This document shows positions 27,727-36,399 of a stretch of 64,000 bases of DNA, in pieces (the first letter of the stretch is position 1; each line of letters begins with the position of its first letter). Position numbers and translations under genes: made by a program. Source of the DNA: Vreelandella subterranea (GTDB taxonomy: Bacteria > Pseudomonadota > Gammaproteobacteria > Pseudomonadales > Halomonadaceae); the NCBI RefSeq assembly GCF_900111305.1, contig NZ_FOGS01000004.1, positions 186,001-250,000 on the forward strand, given 5' to 3'. The notes beneath the pieces were generated by a model, which saw only the letters and a list, made by a program, of their open reading frames with translations, was not told the origin of the DNA and ran no database searches.

Positions 27727-29115
27727 TTAATTCGCTGCTGCAATAAACGCCTTCGCCCTGGGATCCTGCATATAGGCAACGTTGAGCCGCAGCCAGGGCG
27801 TCGGTTGTTGATCTGCAAAGAATAAGTGTCCCGGTGATAGGGTGATTTCCCAGCGGTTGGCCAGCTCGCTCAGTGTCTCAGGTGTGGTGGCCGCCGGTGG
27901 TTTTGCCCACACAAACATTCCGCCTGCCGGTTGGGTATACACCTCCCAGTCGGCATTTTTAAGCATTGTGAGGGCCATCGCCATTTGATTGGCCAGCTTG
28001 ATGCGCAGCCGCTCGGTAAGCTTCCGATAGCTGCCGTTTTGCAGCAGGGTGATGACCACCTGCTCCGCAAAGCGCGAAGCGGAAATGCTCGTTAACATCT
28101 TGATATCCACCAACCGCTGAACCAACGGTGGTGGTGCGGCGATAAAGCCGACTCGCAGTGAAGAGGATAGACTTTTCGAGAAGCTGCCCAGATAGACCAC
28201 CCGGTTCAATCCATCGAGCGCTGCCAGGCGCGTGGTGGGGGCGTGCTGAAAATCCGCGTAGATATCGTCTTCAATAATCTGAAAATCGTGCTGCTCGGCG
28301 AGCTGTAACACTCGGTGCGCAATCGCCGCGGTGAGCGTGCTGCCCGTAGGGTTATGAAACACGCTGTTGATATAGAATAGCTTAGGGCGGTGCTGGGCTA
28401 ACAACGCCTCCAGGCGTTCAATATCCGGCCCGTCCGCCAGGCGCGGCACGCCAATGACGCGAATACGCTGTATGTGCAGCAGACCAAACAGATTGTAATA
28501 GCCTGGCGACTCTACAAAGACCACATCGCCGGGTTCAAGCAGCATCCTTACCAGCAAATCCAGCGAATGGCTGCCGCCGCCGGTCATCACAATCTGCTGG
28601 GCGTCAGCGGTAATCGCCAGTGGGCGCAGGCGTTCCTGGATCAAACCGCGTAAATCCTGGGGCCCTTGAGGCGTGCTGTACTCGAAGATTCCTGAACGGC
28701 TTTTACGTGCCACCTGGCGAATGGCGTGGGTGAGGTCGTCGCCTTCGCGCCAGTCGCTGGGCAGCCAGCCGCAGCCGAGTTTTAGCGTGTGCTCATTCGC
28801 ACTAAAAAGTCCCCATAGCCCGTTGGTGACCTCTTCCAAACCGCTCTTTGTTGTCGATGGCGACACCAGCGCTGCTGCGTTATCCGCGACGTAAAACCCT
28901 GAGCCGGGTTGTGAGCGCACAAGTCCAGAAGCGACAAGTCGCTCGTAGGCTTCAATCACCGCATTGCGGCTGATGTTATGGGTGGCCGCAAGGCGGCGAA
29001 TAGAGGGTAAACGACGGCCACCACCGGCACCGTGAGCTTCAATCCAGGCGCGCATACTCGCTTCGAGTTGTTGCGCGATGGGCGTGGAAGAGTGCCGATT
29101 AACCTCTAGTTTCAT
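27727..29115 (-). CDS. MocR-type regulator (GntR HTH fused to aminotransferase)
   Basis: A 462-residue PLP-binding transcription regulator. The N-terminal GntR winged helix includes RRLPSIRRLAATHNISRNAVIEAYERL; the rest resembles a class I aminotransferase with the PLP-lysine motif in LGSFSKSLSSSLRVGF. It most likely controls the divergent MFS gene at 29253, with the palindrome at 29188-29206 as an operator candidate. Confidence 0.92.
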   Translation of the reverse strand: MKLEVNRHSSTPIAQQLEASMRAWIEAHGAGGGRRLPSIRRLAATHNISRNAVIEAYERLVASGLVRSQPGSGFYVADNAAALVSPSTTKSGLEEVTNGLWGLFSANEHTLKLGCGWLPSDWREGDDLTHAIRQVARKSRSGIFEYSTPQGPQDLRGLIQERLRPLAITADAQQIVMTGGGSHSLDLLVRMLLEPGDVVFVESPGYYNLFGLLHIQRIRVIGVPRLADGPDIERLEALLAQHRPKLFYINSVFHNPTGSTLTAAIAHRVLQLAEQHDFQIIEDDIYADFQHAPTTRLAALDGLNRVVYLGSFSKSLSSSLRVGFIAAPPPLVQRLVDIKMLTSISASRFAEQVVITLLQNGSYRKLTERLRIKLANQMAMALTMLKNADWEVYTQPAGGMFVWAKPPAATTPETLSELANRWEITLSPGHLFFADQQPTPWLRLNVAYMQDPRAKAFIAAAN

Positions 29116-29187
29116 AGCGTGTCCTATGGCTTACAACTGTTCGCTAAAAGGGGGGAACAGTGTCAGAAAAGTGATGGTGAAGTGTAC

Positions 29188-29206
29188 CTTACCGCTTTGC
29201 GGTAAG
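29188..29206. promoter_or_regulatory. Perfect palindrome CTTACCGC-ttt-GCGGTAAG in the divergent promoter
   Basis: Eight-base perfect arms flank TTT, 73 bases upstream of the MocR gene start and 47 bases upstream of the MFS start. The placement suggests an operator for the MocR regulator, though MocR operators are often direct repeats. Confidence 0.5.
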
Positions 29207-29252
29207 CGTGCGAGCTTAGCGGTTCAACAACTCGCTTATTTAGGACTTGGCT

Positions 29253-30422
29253 ATGAACTGCGCTGCTACCCCAACGATTAATAGAAAAAGTGCCGCCTGC
29301 CTGGCGTTTGCGCTATGCACGATTACCACGGCGGTTAACTTACAGGCCCCGCTTTACGATGCCCTGGCAGCGCGGGATGGCTTGGGCGTTGGGGCCACCA
29401 CCATCGCTTTTGCCTGCTATGTGTTGGGTATTGTGCCAGTGCTGCTGGGGTTAAATGGTCTGGCTGACCGCGTGGGGTGCAAGCCCCTGATCGTTACTGC
29501 GCTCCTGTTATGTCTCTTGGCCACGGCGATGACTCTGATAGCGCCCGGTTTGCTGGCGCTGGGGGTTGCCCGCTTGTTGCTGGGTATCAGCACGGGGCTA
29601 ACATCTGCGGTGGCGCCTGCTTATATGCAGGTGCTGTTGAATGGGCAGGATAACCGCATGGCGACCAACTATGTCACTGCCAGTACCGCGCTTGGGTTTG
29701 GCCTGGGGGCAGCGGTGACTAGCCTGTTTGTTTTCCAAACGCCGAGCGTATCACCTCCCAGCCTGTGGCTTTATCTTGCTATTGCTGCGTTGGCACTCGT
29801 AGTGGTCACCACCCTTAAAGATCGCGCACCGAGCCCCACTAAACGTTCTATGCTGCGTCTTCCTGGCTATCCTAGAGGAGCTTTCGCCTTTGGGCTGGCG
29901 ATTATGTTGGCATGGGCCACGGTGGGGCTAGTCATCGCGATTCTCCCTTCGGCGTTGAATCAGCACAGCTTATCCGCCTGGAGTGGCTTCGCTACCTTCG
30001 GTATCTGCAGCTGTGGGGTGCTTTTTCAGCCTTGGGCGAGAAGGCTGGCGCCGCGAAGCGCTACTCAACTGGGGCTGGTGATTCTACCGATGGCCTACGG
30101 GCTGATCGCCTGGGGCGCCGTTCAAGGATATCTCCCAGCAGTACTGCTGGGCACGGTGGCCGCCAGTAGCGCCTGTTATGGGTTTATCTACCTGGGGGGA
30201 TTAAGCGGTGTGTTGGCGATTGCGGGCACGTCGACTAGCCAACAAGCCAGTGCAGGCTACTTTCTCATGGCCTATTTGGGCTTCAGTATCCCGGTGATCA
30301 CCACCGGGGTGCTGATTGATGCTGTGGGGCATACCTTGGCGTTAACGCTATTTGGCCTAGCGCTGTTAGGCGGTGTGATCATCACGCTAGTTATGCTGCG
30401 AAAAGCGCCATCGCCTGGATAG
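29253..30422 (+). CDS. MFS transporter
   Basis: A 389-residue major facilitator with twelve predicted helices. The loop motif NGLADRVGCKPLIV between helices 2 and 3 is the MFS A-motif. ATG 29253 has TAGGA seven bases upstream. The substrate is unknown; the divergent MocR regulator suggests a metabolite that responds to PLP-linked or amine metabolism. Confidence 0.87.
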   Translation: MNCAATPTINRKSAACLAFALCTITTAVNLQAPLYDALAARDGLGVGATTIAFACYVLGIVPVLLGLNGLADRVGCKPLIVTALLLCLLATAMTLIAPGLLALGVARLLLGISTGLTSAVAPAYMQVLLNGQDNRMATNYVTASTALGFGLGAAVTSLFVFQTPSVSPPSLWLYLAIAALALVVVTTLKDRAPSPTKRSMLRLPGYPRGAFAFGLAIMLAWATVGLVIAILPSALNQHSLSAWSGFATFGICSCGVLFQPWARRLAPRSATQLGLVILPMAYGLIAWGAVQGYLPAVLLGTVAASSACYGFIYLGGLSGVLAIAGTSTSQQASAGYFLMAYLGFSIPVITTGVLIDAVGHTLALTLFGLALLGGVIITLVMLRKAPSPG

Positions 30423-30427
30423 ATTGC

Positions 30428-31360
30428 CTAAGTGTGCTTCTCGACCAACAGCCCGCAGGAGGGCGCCGCCCAGCGGGTGTCGGCGGTGAATACCACATCG
30501 CAGACCACGGGCGAATAGTAACGCCTTACCTCTTCATCGACTTGTGCCCGCAGCTTGTCCTGGTCGGCAATGGAAACGTCAGGGGTGGCGGGCAATACCA
30601 CATGTACGATGACATACAGCAGGCGGCCGGGGCGCACCATGCGAACGCGTACTTCGTGAGTGTCGATGTCTGCCAGTGCACGCCCCACGGCCTGATGGAC
30701 CGGCTCCGCAAGGGCTTCTTCTGGCGTTTTGTTGAGCAACTCCCTCAATGCCTGGGAGGCCATGCGGACGGGTACACCCAGGCACAAGACGACAACGGCA
30801 ATGACCAGCAGCGGGTCGATATAGGTGAGCACGCTTTGCCACTGCAGTTTTTCAAAAACAAGCACCAGGCAAAAGGCAGCCAGAACCGCCGCTGAAATCA
30901 CGCTGTTGACGACCCAGTTCGCCTTGTCGGCTTCTACCAGTGGGCTTTTGACCGAGCGCAGACTGCGGTGCATGACCCAGGCCGTCAGCGAGCACGCGGC
31001 GGTGGCGAACAGGGCGTAGGCGATGGCGATACCAGCCGCAATGGCGCGTCCGCCCGTCAGCAATGCCGCAATGGCATCCACCAGGGCGAATATCGACACA
31101 CCGAAAATCAGCAGTCCCTTGCACAGGTTCACCAGCGATTCGAAGTAACTGTAGCCGAACGGGTACGATTCGCTATCCGGGCGGCTGGCAAGGCGACTGA
31201 CCTTGATGGTGACCAGCGCAACACCGAAATAGATCAGGTTGAAGAGTCCATCCAGCAGAATCGCCTGGGAATTGGATGCCAGCGTGGCGGCAATGCCCGC
31301 ACAGCCGATCAGCAACGCCATGAAGGCGGAAAAGGTTAAGGTATGAGACTCGGTTTTCAT
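30428..31360 (-). CDS. Cation diffusion facilitator (metal efflux) protein
   Basis: A 310-residue inner-membrane CDF-family transporter with six helices. Typical parts are LLDGLFNLIYFGVALVTI in helix 2, SYPFGYSYFESL after it, and a C-terminal cytoplasmic domain (ALADIDTHEVRVRMVRPG). CDF proteins exchange Zn2+, Fe2+ or similar ions for protons. The His-containing metal site usual after helix 5 is not obvious, so the ion is uncertain. It converges on the MFS gene. Confidence 0.85.
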   Translation of the reverse strand: MKTESHTLTFSAFMALLIGCAGIAATLASNSQAILLDGLFNLIYFGVALVTIKVSRLASRPDSESYPFGYSYFESLVNLCKGLLIFGVSIFALVDAIAALLTGGRAIAAGIAIAYALFATAACSLTAWVMHRSLRSVKSPLVEADKANWVVNSVISAAVLAAFCLVLVFEKLQWQSVLTYIDPLLVIAVVVLCLGVPVRMASQALRELLNKTPEEALAEPVHQAVGRALADIDTHEVRVRMVRPGRLLYVIVHVVLPATPDVSIADQDKLRAQVDEEVRRYYSPVVCDVVFTADTRWAAPSCGLLVEKHT

Positions 31361-31429
31361 GGCGCCACTGCCCTGTGAGCTTGATAAAAGCGACAGTATA
31401 ACAGCAGCGCATGTTAGCGAGGGGTGGCG

Positions 31430-31822
31430 CTACCCCTCAATCCACACCTCATCGCCTTTAAATTCGACCTTCCAGGTCCGCAGTTTGACGTCTTCATCTT
31501 CCAAACACTGGCCATCTTCCAGGCGGAAGTGCTGTTTGTAGATGGGCGAGGCGACCACCGGGGCGCCTTTTAGATCGCCGACAATGCCCCGGGCGATGAC
31601 GTTGGCGTTGGAGAACGGGTCGTGGTGGTCGAGGGCGTAAAGCTCGTTGCCATGGCCGGGTAAGTAGAAGATGGCCACCTGGGCCGGGGGCTCCACATTA
31701 TCCAGCCAGGCGGCCACCCCGGAAAATTCCACCAGGTCGGCCTTGTTGCAGACTTTTTGCCAGGTCTTGCTGTTTTCAACACTCACTGTATCCATCTCTT
31801 TTTTCATTGCCGTTGCGGTCAT
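31430..31822 (-). CDS. nirD: Nitrite reductase small subunit
   Basis: A 130-residue NirD protein, a Rieske-like domain that partners NirB in NADH-dependent nitrite reduction to ammonium. The sequence WQKVCNKADLVEFSGVAAWL and GDLKGAPVVASPIYKQHF are diagnostic. The usual Rieske ligand residues are absent, as in other NirD proteins. GAGG lies six bases before the start. It follows nirB by 47 bases. Confidence 0.93.
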   Translation of the reverse strand: MTATAMKKEMDTVSVENSKTWQKVCNKADLVEFSGVAAWLDNVEPPAQVAIFYLPGHGNELYALDHHDPFSNANVIARGIVGDLKGAPVVASPIYKQHFRLEDGQCLEDEDVKLRTWKVEFKGDEVWIEG

Positions 31823-31869
31823 GGGATGCCTCGTCGTTTGATCATTGTTTATTCAGTGAAAAGCGTCGC

Positions 31870-34377
31870 TTAAGCAGGCCGTAGCTGGCCGCGCTCGCTG
31901 GTCATGATGATCGACGGATCCGGGCGCTCGTCGTTGACGAAGCTTCTGAAGCGCTTGAGCTTTTCCGGATCGCTGATGGCATCCGCCCATTCGCACTGGT
32001 AGTTGTCGATGACGGTTTGCATCTGACGTTCGAGTTCATCGCCAATGCCCAGGCTGTCTTCAAGCACCACCTCTTTGAGGTAATCCAGGCCGCCTTCGAG
32101 GTTTTCCCGCCATACCGAGGTGCGCTGCAGGCGGTCGGCGGTGCGCACATAGAACATCAGGAAGCGGTCGATGGTCCGGTACAGCTGCTCGTCGTCCAGG
32201 TCGGTGGCGAACAGTTCAGCGTGGCGCGGGCGCATGCCGCCGTTGCCGCACACATAGAGGTTCCAGCCGTTTTCGGTGGCAATGATGCCGATGTCTTTGC
32301 TTTGGGCCTCGGCGCACTCGCGGGTGCAGCCGGACACGCCAAACTTGATCTTGTGGGGCGAGCGTAGACCCTTGTAGCGGTTCTCCAGTTGGATGGCCAT
32401 GCCGACGCTGTCCTGCACGCCGTAACGGCACCAGGTGCTGCCGACGCAGGATTTCACCGTACGCAGCGACTTGCCATAGGCGTGGCCGGTTTCAAAGCCG
32501 GCTTCGATCAGCTCGCCCCAGATATCCGGCAGGTCTTCCAGGCGCGCACCGAACAGGTCGATACGTTGCCCGCCGGTAACTTTGGAGTAGAGGCCGTATT
32601 TCTTGGCGACTTCGCCAAGCACGATCAGTTTATCCGGGGTGATTTCGCCACCGGCAACCCGCGGCACCACCGAGTAGGTGCCGTTTTTCTGCATATTGGC
32701 CATGAAGGTGTCGTTGGTGTCCTGCAGTGGCACATGGGCGGCGTCGGTGATCGGCTCGTTGAAGCAGGAGGCGAGAATCGAGGCCACGGCGGGTTTGCAG
32801 ATATCGCAGCCCAGACGGTGGGTCTCGGGGTTGCCGTGCTTGTCGATCAGCTCGCTGAAGGTCTTGATGCCTTCCACGCGCACAATGTCGTAAAGCCCCT
32901 GGCGGGTATGGGCGAAGTGCTCGCAGATCGATTTGTCGACCTCCACGCCGCGGGCTTCAAGCTCGTGATCCACGACACTTTTGAGCAGTGCCGTGCAGCC
33001 ACCACAGCCGGTGCTGGCCTTGGTTGCGCCTTTCACGCCCGCCAAATCGACCGCGCCGTCGTCAATGGTGGCGCAAATATCGCCCTTGGAAACGTTATGA
33101 CAGGAGCAGATGGTGGCGGTTTCCGGCAGCGCACCAGGGCCCAGCGCCGGGGCGGCGCCACTGCTTTGCGGCAGAATTAGCGAGGCGGGTTCTTCAGGCA
33201 GCTCGATGCCGTTTGAATAGTACTGCAGCAGGGTGTCGTAGGCGCTGTTATCGCCCACCAGCATGGCGCCCAGCAGCTTCTTGCCGTCGCTGGAGACGAC
33301 CATCTTGCGGTACACCTGAGTCAGCGGGTCGAGGTAGCGGAACATCCGTGCCCCCGGGTTCTGGTTGCCGTGGGCGTCGCCAATCGACCCCACATCCACG
33401 CCGAGCAGTTTGAGCTTGGTACTCATGTCTGCGCCGCTAAAGCGGGTATCGCCGTCGGTCAGCGTGGCGAGCGCCGCCTTGGCCATCTGGTAGCCGGGGG
33501 CGACCAGGCCGAAAATGCTCTGGTTCCATAGGGCGACTTCACCGATCGCCAGGATGGCGGGGTCGCTGGTGCGGCACTGGTCGTCGACTACCACGCCGCC
33601 GCGCTCGCCGATCTCCAGGTCGCAGTCCCGGGCCAGCTGGTCGCGGGGGCGAATGCCCGCCGAGAACACGATCAGGTCGGTTTCCAGCACCTTGTCGTCC
33701 TGGAAGACCATGCGGTGACGGCTCGCGTCGCCGTCCTCGATGCGCTGGGTGGCGCGCTCGGTAAGGACCTGAACGCCCAGCGCTTCGATTTTTTCGCGCA
33801 GCAATTCGCCGCCCTCATTGTCAACCTGCATGGGCATTAGCCGCCCGGCAAACTCCACCACGGCAGTATCCAGGTTCAAGCCGCGCAGCGCGTTGGCGGC
33901 CTCCAGGCCCAGCAGACCGCCGCCGACCACCACGCCGTTGGTGGCGTTTTCCGCCGCCGCGCGAATGTCGTCCAGATCATCCAGGGTGCGGTAGACAAGG
34001 CAGCCATCACGGTCGTTGCCGGGAATCGGCGGCACGAAGGGGTAGGAGCCGGTGGCCAGCACCAGCTTGTCGTAGGGGTAGCGGCCCTGATCGGTCACCA
34101 CTTCCTGCTGGTCGCGGTCGATCTCGATCACGGCTTCGCCGGTGCGCAGCGTGACGCCGCTGGTGGTGTAGTAGTCGGCGTCGCACAGGGCGAGCGACTC
34201 GGCATCGCGGCCGCTGAAATATTCCGACAGGTGGACGCGATCATAGGCCCGGTGACGCTCTTCGCCAAACACGGTGACCTGGTAGCGCTCAAGAGCGCCG
34301 TTATCGACCAGTTGCTCGACCAGGTGGTGGCCGACCATGCCGTTACCAATAATAATGAGCTGCTGTTGGGTAGACAT
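31870..34377 (-). CDS. nirB: Nitrite reductase [NAD(P)H] large subunit
   Basis: An 835-residue cytoplasmic enzyme reducing nitrite to ammonium. The order is an FAD/NAD(P)H disulfide oxidoreductase domain (IIGNGMVGHHLVEQL), a BFD-like [2Fe-2S] region (CSCHNVSKGDICATI and STGCGGC), and the nitrite/sulfite reductase halves ending in the sirohaem-4Fe4S motifs: Cys-x5-Cys in SCVGSTWC and Cys-x3-Cys in GCTRECAEAQ. Full length for the family. It starts two bases after the preceding oxidoreductase, and the sirohaem would come from the CobA enzyme encoded divergently at 39080. Confidence 0.96.
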   Translation of the reverse strand: MSTQQQLIIIGNGMVGHHLVEQLVDNGALERYQVTVFGEERHRAYDRVHLSEYFSGRDAESLALCDADYYTTSGVTLRTGEAVIEIDRDQQEVVTDQGRYPYDKLVLATGSYPFVPPIPGNDRDGCLVYRTLDDLDDIRAAAENATNGVVVGGGLLGLEAANALRGLNLDTAVVEFAGRLMPMQVDNEGGELLREKIEALGVQVLTERATQRIEDGDASRHRMVFQDDKVLETDLIVFSAGIRPRDQLARDCDLEIGERGGVVVDDQCRTSDPAILAIGEVALWNQSIFGLVAPGYQMAKAALATLTDGDTRFSGADMSTKLKLLGVDVGSIGDAHGNQNPGARMFRYLDPLTQVYRKMVVSSDGKKLLGAMLVGDNSAYDTLLQYYSNGIELPEEPASLILPQSSGAAPALGPGALPETATICSCHNVSKGDICATIDDGAVDLAGVKGATKASTGCGGCTALLKSVVDHELEARGVEVDKSICEHFAHTRQGLYDIVRVEGIKTFSELIDKHGNPETHRLGCDICKPAVASILASCFNEPITDAAHVPLQDTNDTFMANMQKNGTYSVVPRVAGGEITPDKLIVLGEVAKKYGLYSKVTGGQRIDLFGARLEDLPDIWGELIEAGFETGHAYGKSLRTVKSCVGSTWCRYGVQDSVGMAIQLENRYKGLRSPHKIKFGVSGCTRECAEAQSKDIGIIATENGWNLYVCGNGGMRPRHAELFATDLDDEQLYRTIDRFLMFYVRTADRLQRTSVWRENLEGGLDYLKEVVLEDSLGIGDELERQMQTVIDNYQCEWADAISDPEKLKRFRSFVNDERPDPSIIMTSERGQLRPA

Positions 34378-34379
34378 GC

Positions 34380-35720
34380 TTAAGCCGCCTCCGACGTTGA
34401 ATGAGAAGAGTGTTTAGAAGAATGTTGAGAAGAGGGCTGAGAAGAATCAGGGGGCAGTTGGGCTGCCGCTTCACGCAGCACCTCGACATCCGCGGCACCA
34501 AACAGCAGCGCCTGACGGAAGCCGCTGAGGTCGTGCCCCGCCACCGCCTGCTCGAAATACCAGGGGCCCTGTTGGGTGTCGCCGTACAGCACGGCGCCTT
34601 CAATGCGGCCGTCGCGCAGTAACACGCGCCGATAATCGCCCCGGTGTGGGTCGTGGTAGCACAAGACGTCGTGCTCGGGCGCTGCCTCGGTAGGGCCAAA
34701 CGCGAAAAGCGAGACGCCGCTGACTTTCAGCTTGGTAGCGGTGGGCACCTCGCGATAACCGTCGCCCGCGTCGCCACAAAGCACCGCCGCCAGCACCTCG
34801 ACCTGATGCCAGATAGGCTCGACCAGCCCATAGGTATGCTGCTCGAACTGGCAGCATTCGCCCAAGGCAAAAATATGCGGGTCGGAGGTGGTGAGATGGC
34901 GGTCTACCTTGACGGCACGGTCGGTGGTAAGCCCGGCCTGCTGGCCCAATTCGGCGTTGGGGGTAATGCCGGCGGCGATAATCACGCTGTCGGCGGGCAG
35001 TCGACGGCCGTCATTCAGGATGGCAGCGCAGACTCGGCCGGTCGGGTCGCCTTCGAGTTTTGCCAGCTGTGCCTGGGTGACGATGTTAAGCCCGCGCTCA
35101 ACCAGCGAGGCTTTCAGCAAATTGGCGGCGGTAGCGTCCAACTGGCGGTTCATCAGCCGGTCGCTGCGTTGTAAAACGCTTACCTGCAGTCCCTGGCCGC
35201 GCTTGCGTAGCCCTTCAGCGGCTTCCAGGCCCAGCAGGCCGCCACCGATCACCAGCGCATGGCCGCCTTGTTGGGCAATGGCCTCCAGCGTTGCGGCGTC
35301 GTCCAGGACCCGAAAGCCATGGACGCCATCCAGCGCTATACCTTGCACCTTGGGAAGCGTCGGGCGTGAGCCGGTGGCCAGCACGAGGCGATCATAGTAG
35401 AGGGTTTCGCCTGCGTCGGTTGCCAGTGTGCGGCTGTCACGGTCGATGTGCTCGACGCGTTCGCCCAGCTTGAGCGTTACGCCGTTGTCCTTATACCAGT
35501 CAGCGTCGCGCAGCGTTAGTGCCTCTGGCTGCATGTCACCGGCAAGCAAAGGCGAAAGCAGAATGCGGTTGTAAGCGGGCACCGGCTCTTCCCCAATCAC
35601 GGTAATGGTTCTGGGGCGTTGAGGATGATTGACCAGCGCTTCCACCAACCGGTGGCTGGCCATGCCGTTGCCGATGATGACCAGGTGGTCATCGGGTGAG
35701 CACCGGGAAAAAGTTTCCAT
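34380..35720 (-). CDS. FAD/NAD(P)H oxidoreductase of nitrate assimilation (NasB/NirB-N-like)
   Basis: A 446-residue flavoprotein resembling the first domain of NirB: LVIIGNGMASHRLVEAL, PAYNRILLSPLLAGD, ATGSRP and a second nucleotide motif LVIGGGLLGLEAAEGL. It lacks the iron-sulfur and sirohaem parts, so it likely passes electrons from NAD(P)H to the NasA nitrate reductase, which has its own BFD-like domain. The Met at 35720 has GAGGAG six bases upstream. First gene of the nir operon. Confidence 0.88.
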   Translation of the reverse strand: METFSRCSPDDHLVIIGNGMASHRLVEALVNHPQRPRTITVIGEEPVPAYNRILLSPLLAGDMQPEALTLRDADWYKDNGVTLKLGERVEHIDRDSRTLATDAGETLYYDRLVLATGSRPTLPKVQGIALDGVHGFRVLDDAATLEAIAQQGGHALVIGGGLLGLEAAEGLRKRGQGLQVSVLQRSDRLMNRQLDATAANLLKASLVERGLNIVTQAQLAKLEGDPTGRVCAAILNDGRRLPADSVIIAAGITPNAELGQQAGLTTDRAVKVDRHLTTSDPHIFALGECCQFEQHTYGLVEPIWHQVEVLAAVLCGDAGDGYREVPTATKLKVSGVSLFAFGPTEAAPEHDVLCYHDPHRGDYRRVLLRDGRIEGAVLYGDTQQGPWYFEQAVAGHDLSGFRQALLFGAADVEVLREAAAQLPPDSSQPSSQHSSKHSSHSTSEAA

Positions 35721-35756
35721 GGGTGGCTCCTCATCTTGCATGATGGTGATTCGCTC

Positions 35757-35818
35757 CAAACAAAAACGCCCCTGACACATGCGCTTCCTGCGAGCAGGAT
35801 GAACAATGCCAGGGGCGT
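35757..35818 (-). terminator. Leader attenuator terminator of the nir operon
   Basis: ACGCCCCTG and CAGGGGCGT form a nine-base stem whose loop holds a second hairpin (TCCTG/CAGGA). On the minus strand the stem is followed by TTTTGTTT. It ends 37 bases before the first nir gene, so transcription must pass it to express the operon. This is the position expected of a NasR-type attenuator. Confidence 0.78.
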
Positions 35819-35845
35819 CGTTGCCCGGTAACGTTGATTAACGCG

Positions 35846-35867
35846 TGGCCGCCGCCATTGGCTGCCA
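35846..35867 (-). promoter_or_regulatory. Candidate ANTAR-binding hexaloop hairpin, nir leader
   Basis: On the minus strand TGGCAGCC and GGCGGCCA pair with one A-G mismatch around the six-base loop AATGGC. Loop position 1 is A and 4 is G, as in RNA targets of ANTAR proteins. It lies 28 bases before the terminator hairpin. Confidence 0.45.
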
Positions 35868-36177
35868 ACAAGTTATATATCTAACTAGTAGCAAGTCAGC
35901 GGCCAACTCCGGGGTATTCTTTTTTTTTGGTTTATTTTCATCATGTTGAGTAAGCGCATCAGAAATGTAGAGGGGCCGCTCCTTATGGCTTTGTGCACGC
36001 TGTTGGTGCGCCATGGAGGTGAGCTGCACTTTCAGTACGCAAGTTTAAGGTGCCAGAGGGGTAAGCTGACGATAGGAAGAAGGCTGGTTTTTCTATTTAG
36101 GTGTCTGTTTTTGAATAAAAATTTAGGCGATTCCGAATAATGGCTTAGGGTTTGCAACCCTACGAGTACAAGCAACA
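35868..36177. other. Divergent nir/nas promoter region
   Basis: This AT-rich stretch between the two leader hairpins must hold the promoters of both nitrate assimilation operons. It contains a hairpin TAGGG/CCCTA at about 36147-36163. I could not identify a convincing sigma-54 (GG-N10-GC) element or a full NtrC site, and I see no gene. Confidence 0.4.
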
Positions 36178-36197
36178 AACGCGCATTGCAGTGCGTT
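36178..36197 (+). promoter_or_regulatory. Candidate ANTAR-binding hexaloop hairpin, nas leader
   Basis: AACGCGC and GTGCGTT form a seven-base stem (one G-U pair) around the hexaloop ATTGCA, which has A at position 1 and G at 4. It lies 222 bases before nasA. The transcription start is unknown, so its presence in the leader RNA is assumed. Confidence 0.42.
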
Positions 36198-36271
36198 CAC
36201 CAAAAAAACAGTGGCAGCGAATAAGCCCAATAACGTTGTTAGACAAATAAGTTTCTTTACACAATACGTTT

Positions 36272-36289
36272 GGCACCTTTAGCGGTGCC
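36272..36289 (+). promoter_or_regulatory. Second leader hairpin before nasA
   Basis: GGCACC and GGTGCC form a perfect six-base stem with the hexaloop TTTAGC. The loop does not have the A1/G4 pattern. It sits between the first hairpin and the terminator and may be part of the attenuator structure. Confidence 0.45.
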
Positions 36290-36333
36290 CGCTGCGGCAA
36301 CGACGTCCAGCCAGCTGATCGCCTCGCGCTTTG

Positions 36334-36365
36334 CGCAACAGGGTCAGCGGCCTGGGCGTTTTTTT
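36334..36365 (+). terminator. Leader attenuator terminator of nasA
   Basis: CGC/GCG and CAGG/CCTG pair with a small internal loop and are followed by seven T (36359-36365). It ends 35 bases before the nasA ATG. An alternative fold, GCTGA/TCAGC (36314-36348) enclosing GCGC-TTT-GCGC, would disrupt the terminator, as in an antitermination switch. Confidence 0.7.
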
Positions 36366-36399
36366 ATGGGCGGCGTTTGCAATTTGCCGAGGAGTCATC

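Noticed and set aside
35943..36140. 65-codon frame in the nir/nas divergent region
   Set aside because: It has no good ribosome site or recognisable motif and overlaps the expected promoter region.
36265..36290. TGGCAC as a sigma-54 -24 element before nasA
   Set aside because: There is no matching TTGC -12 element at the required spacing; the bases are better explained as a hairpin arm.
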